NCBI RefSeq assembly: GCF_034479615.1
Contig: NZ_CP140255.1
Location: forward strand, 3,286,001-3,350,000
Source: Vreelandella neptunia
Lineage (GTDB): Bacteria > Pseudomonadota > Gammaproteobacteria > Pseudomonadales > Halomonadaceae
Direction of reading: 5' to 3'
DNA length: 64,000 nt
The notes beneath the pieces were generated by a model. It saw only the letters and a list, made by a program, of their open reading frames with translations, did not search any database and was not told the origin of the DNA. This document shows, piece by piece, positions 61,280 through 64,000 of this stretch. Both the position numbers and the translations under genes were made by a program. Position 1 is the stretch's first letter. The number at the start of each line of letters is the position of its first letter.

Positions 61280-62458
61280 ATGCCGCGAACCAATCAACCC
61301 CGCATCCGCTTAGGCATGATCGGCGGCGGACAAGGGGCGTTTATCGGCCAAGTTCACCGCTTAGCTGCCCGTCTTGACGACACCTGCGAGCTGGTATGTG
61401 GCGCCTTTAGCCGCTCGGCGGATAACAACCAACTGACCGGCGAAGCTTGCCACCTACCCGACGAGCGTATTTACGCTGATTGGCAGCAATTACTGGAAAG
61501 CGAGCAGCAACTTCCCGTCGAACAGCGCATGCAGTTATTGGTGATCGTAACGCCTAACCATCTTCACGTACCGATCGCGGAAGCGGCCATGCAGGCAGGC
61601 TTTCATGTGTTTTGCGAAAAACCGGCGGCAGTCTCACTCCAAGAAGCTCAGCGCTTAGCAGAAAGCTGGCAGGCCAGTGGCTGCCTGTATGGCTTGGCGC
61701 ATACCTACTTAGGCTACCCCATGGTATGGCAAGCCCGGGAGATGGTGAGCGAGGGCCAAATAGGTAGTATTCGCAAAATTCATGTGGAGTACCCCCAAGG
61801 CTGGCTAGGCGAGCGTTTAGAACAGCAGGGTAATAAACAGGCCGCTTGGCGCACCGACCCTTCGCTCGCAGGTATCAGCGGCTGCATGGCCGATATTGGC
61901 ACCCACGCTTTTGGCCTCGCCGAGTTTATTTCCGGGCATCGTGTTAGCGAGCTATGCGCCTCGCTTGCCAGCCACGCCGACGGACGCCAATTGGACGATG
62001 ACGGCGATGTGTTGCTGCGCACCGATCAAGGCGCCAGCGGCACCCTGGTGGCCAGCCAGGTCTGCAGCGGGGAAGAAAACGCACTCAAAATTCGTCTTTA
62101 CGGTGATAAAGGGGCATTGGAGTGGCATCAAATGGAGCCCAACAGCCTGCTCTACCGCCCGCTTCAAGCAGCGATGCGCACCCTCCGTGCGGGCATCGAC
62201 CAACCTGACCTTTTCCCCAGCGCAATGCAGCGCTTGCGCCTACCCGGCGGCCACCCCGAAGGGTACCTGGAAGCACTCGGCAACCTTTACCGCGACTTTG
62301 CCCACGCCATTCATCATGGCAAGCAAGGCGACGTTGAGGGCGTTCCCGGCATGGCCTCCGGGCTACGTGGCATGGCATTTATCGAGGCAGTCACCACCAG
62401 CGCCAAAAGCGAACAGAAATGGACGCCGCTGCCCGCCACTCAACTGTCTGGAGCCTAA
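61280..62458 (+). CDS. Gfo/Idh/MocA-family oxidoreductase
   Basis: NAD(P)-dependent sugar oxidoreductase of 392 residues. The Rossmann head is residues 9-130 with GMIGGGQGAFIG (12-23), NHLHVPIAEAAMQAGFHVFCEKP split at its centre (the EKP motif) and the family's helical link. The C-terminal alpha/beta domain has HTYLGYPMVWQ and GGHPEGYLEALGNLYRDF. Enzymes of this family oxidise or reduce sugars and inositols, often at C3. AGGAG lies before the ATG. It is followed 2 bp later by an isomerase of the TIM-barrel type. The C-terminal half of the frame suggests a dimerising enzyme; the precise substrate is not visible. Confidence 0.88.
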   Translation: MPRTNQPRIRLGMIGGGQGAFIGQVHRLAARLDDTCELVCGAFSRSADNNQLTGEACHLPDERIYADWQQLLESEQQLPVEQRMQLLVIVTPNHLHVPIAEAAMQAGFHVFCEKPAAVSLQEAQRLAESWQASGCLYGLAHTYLGYPMVWQAREMVSEGQIGSIRKIHVEYPQGWLGERLEQQGNKQAAWRTDPSLAGISGCMADIGTHAFGLAEFISGHRVSELCASLASHADGRQLDDDGDVLLRTDQGASGTLVASQVCSGEENALKIRLYGDKGALEWHQMEPNSLLYRPLQAAMRTLRAGIDQPDLFPSAMQRLRLPGGHPEGYLEALGNLYRDFAHAIHHGKQGDVEGVPGMASGLRGMAFIEAVTTSAKSEQKWTPLPATQLSGA

Positions 62459-62460
62459 TC

Positions 62461-63537
62461 ATGCCCAACACCCATCAAGGCATCCGCGGGCCCGCCATTT
62501 TCCTGGCCCAGTTTATCGGCGACGAAGCGCCTTTCGATAGCCTCGACGGAATCGCTCGCTGGGCGGCCGAACAGGGCTATCAAGCCATTCAGCTACCCAC
62601 CGTCGATAGTCGTTTTATCGACTTGCGCAAGGCCGCTGAAAGCCAAAGTTACTGCGATGAGCTAAACGCCCGCTGTGAAAAAGCCGGCGTTGTGATCAGT
62701 GAACTCTCTACCCACTTACAGGGCCAATTGGTCGCCGTGCATCCCGCTTGCGACGACTTATTCGATGATTTTGCGCCTGTTGAGCTACACGGCAAGCCGC
62801 AGGAGCGTACCGAGTGGGCCATTGAGCAGCTAAAACTGGCTGCCAAAGCCAGCCAACGGCTTGGCTTAACGGCTCACGCGACGTTCTCCGGGGCGCTGCT
62901 ATGGCCCTTTGTTTACCCCTGGCCCCAACGTCCTGAGGGGCTAGTCGAAGAAGGGTTCAACGAGCTGGCCCGGCGGTGGCGGCCGATCCTGGAGGCCTTT
63001 GATGAGGCAGGCGTTGATCTGTGCTTTGAGATTCACCCTGGCGAGGATCTTCACGACGGTGCGTCTTTCGAGCAGTTCCTGGCGGCAGTGGACAACCATC
63101 CACGGGCGAAAATTCTTTATGACCCCAGCCACTTACTGCTGCAGCAGTTGGATTATCTCGAGTTTATCGACCGCTACCACGAGCGTATCGGCATGTTCCA
63201 CGTTAAAGACGCTGAATTTAACCCCAATGGCCGCAGCGGCGTTTATGGCGGTTACCAGGGTTGGTTAGAGCGCCCTGGGCGCTTCCGTTCATTAGGCGAT
63301 GGGCAGATCGATTTCAGCGGGATTTTTAGCCGCCTGACGCAGTACGGCTTTGATGGCTGGGCGGTACTTGAGTGGGAGTGCTGCATTAAAGACGCCGCCC
63401 AAGGCGCTGCAGAGGGCGCGCCTTTTATCGAAGCCCATCTGATTCAACCCGCCGGACGCGCTTTTGATGATTTTGCCGGTGTCACCACCAGTGTTTCGCG
63501 CAACCGCCGAATTCTTGGTCTTCCTTCACACCGTTAA
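62461..63537 (+). CDS. TIM-barrel sugar phosphate isomerase/epimerase-family protein
   Basis: AP-endonuclease-2-fold enzyme of 358 residues, the class of xylose-isomerase-like sugar isomerases and epimerases. Putative metal ligands lie in CFEIHPGED (Glu and His), LYDPSHLLLQQLD (Asp and His), and MFHVKDAEF (His and Asp), with a final LEWECC glutamate. ATG 62461 follows GGAG; it starts 2 bp after the Gfo/Idh stop, so the pair is coupled. Gfo/Idh plus such a barrel protein occurs in 3-ketosugar and inositol catabolism, where the barrel protein isomerises or cleaves the keto product. Confidence 0.88.
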   Translation: MPNTHQGIRGPAIFLAQFIGDEAPFDSLDGIARWAAEQGYQAIQLPTVDSRFIDLRKAAESQSYCDELNARCEKAGVVISELSTHLQGQLVAVHPACDDLFDDFAPVELHGKPQERTEWAIEQLKLAAKASQRLGLTAHATFSGALLWPFVYPWPQRPEGLVEEGFNELARRWRPILEAFDEAGVDLCFEIHPGEDLHDGASFEQFLAAVDNHPRAKILYDPSHLLLQQLDYLEFIDRYHERIGMFHVKDAEFNPNGRSGVYGGYQGWLERPGRFRSLGDGQIDFSGIFSRLTQYGFDGWAVLEWECCIKDAAQGAAEGAPFIEAHLIQPAGRAFDDFAGVTTSVSRNRRILGLPSHR

Positions 63538-63596
63538 TTGACTGTTGACGGTTTTAAATCAAGACAGCAATCACAACCACAACAAAGGATCACGTC

Positions 63597-64000
63597 ATGG
63601 CTATGATACGCACCCGACTCAGTATCATGATGTTTTTGCAGTTCTTTATCTGGGGCGGCTGGTTTGTCACCCTGGGCACCTTCCTGGCCAATAACCTCAA
63701 CGCCAGCGGTGGCCAGATTGGCATGGCTTTCTCTACCCAATCCTGGGGAGCGATTATTGCCCCTTTCATTATTGGCTTGATCGCTGACCGTTATTTCAAC
63801 GCCGAGCGTATTCTCGGTGTTCTGCACTTGGCGGGCGCTGCGTTAATGTACGGCCTGTACGTCGCAAGCGATTTCAGCACTTTCTACCCGCTGGTGTTGA
63901 TGTATATGATTATCTACATGCCGACACTGGCGCTGGTTAACTCGGTCTCCTTCCGCCAAATGAGCGACCCAGGCCAGGAGTTCGCTAAAATCCGCGTGTG
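63597..64000 (+). CDS. MFS permease of the nucleoside:H+ symporter type, 3' end beyond window
   Basis: The reading frame opens at ATG 63597 and runs off the right edge after 134 complete codons. Its first four helices are visible (about residues 8-30, 42-65, 72-92 and 98-120). The opening LSIMMFLQFFIWGGWFVTLGTFL and the motif GLIADRYFNAERIL identify the nucleoside:proton symporter/NupG-like branch of MFS. In sugar loci such proteins are usually transporters for glycosides or keto-sugars rather than nucleosides. It follows the isomerase gene by 59 bp in the same direction and is likely co-transcribed. Confidence 0.85.
   Translation, partial: MAMIRTRLSIMMFLQFFIWGGWFVTLGTFLANNLNASGGQIGMAFSTQSWGAIIAPFIIGLIADRYFNAERILGVLHLAGAALMYGLYVASDFSTFYPLVLMYMIIYMPTLALVNSVSFRQMSDPGQEFAKIRV

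Noticed and set aside
1..64000. CRISPR arrays, tRNA or rRNA genes, prophage or insertion sequences
   Set aside because: No regularly spaced repeats, no cloverleaf or conserved rRNA stretches, and no transposase, integrase or phage genes were seen.

Overview
The window looks like a chromosomal stretch of a moderately halophilic gammaproteobacterium of the Halomonadaceae (Halomonas/Vreelandella type). The main reason is an intact ectoine-degradation locus in the H. elongata order (doeA-doeB-doeX-doeC-doeD). Supporting evidence is the number of TRAP transporters, a BetT-type choline transporter behind a BetI-like operator, and a NosP/NahK/ErdR group next to ethanol-oxidation dehydrogenases. I see no rRNA, tRNA, CRISPR array, prophage or insertion sequence. 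Two genes are cut by the window edges: a haloacid dehalogenase on the left and an MFS permease on the right.

Layout. 1-6667 (minus strand): partial type II haloacid dehalogenase, then the doe cluster with a REP-like inverted pair between doeC and doeD. 6973-9655: GhrA-type hydroxyacid dehydrogenase, DUF3108 protein, LysO-like lysine exporter. 9652-16969: a FCD/NanR-like regulator divergent from a complete uptake-and-catabolism module (ApnO-like oxidoisomerase, DctPQM TRAP transporter, RuBisCO-like OiaX, DUF1537 kinase OiaK), which I read as D-apionate/3-oxo-isoapionate use. 17058-21838: nucleoside-recognition (SpmAB-like) protein, EamA permease, L-asparaginase with an AGCS amino-acid symporter. 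22182-22768: a vapBC toxin-antitoxin pair flanked by related 38-bp repeats. 22836-29462: DUF2798 protein, OsmC-YcaO fusion, TetR with a stand-alone FabF-like synthase, a fluoroacetate-dehalogenase-like hydrolase with all active-site residues, and an XRE regulator.

29485-37736: NemR-like TetR with its operator, an RND pump (adaptor and permease, no outer-membrane channel), a BaeSR-like two-component system and a lipoprotein hydrolase. 37883-42439: Spy/CpxP-like protein, BetT, DauA. 42539-51276: zinc alcohol dehydrogenase, ExaC-type aldehyde dehydrogenase, ErdR-like regulator, and a four-gene overlapping operon (SUOX-fold periplasmic protein, hybrid kinase, NosP, NahK). 51418-56737: DUF2189 protein, then a TAXI-type TRAP system with a universal stress protein. 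57061-64000: a LacI-controlled sugar locus (DctPQM on one strand; Gfo/Idh oxidoreductase, TIM-barrel isomerase and nucleoside-permease-family MFS protein on the other) organised around a perfect 18-bp operator.

Common themes are uptake of organic acids, amino acids and osmolytes by sodium- or proton-coupled carriers, each tied to a local regulator. All three TRAP systems carry a stem-loop directly after the binding-protein gene, probably to raise binding protein over membrane subunits. The most interesting parts are the RuBisCO-like decarboxylation module, the fluoroacetate-dehalogenase homologue, and the NO/alcohol signalling operon with a molybdopterin-fold protein that lacks an obvious molybdenum ligand.
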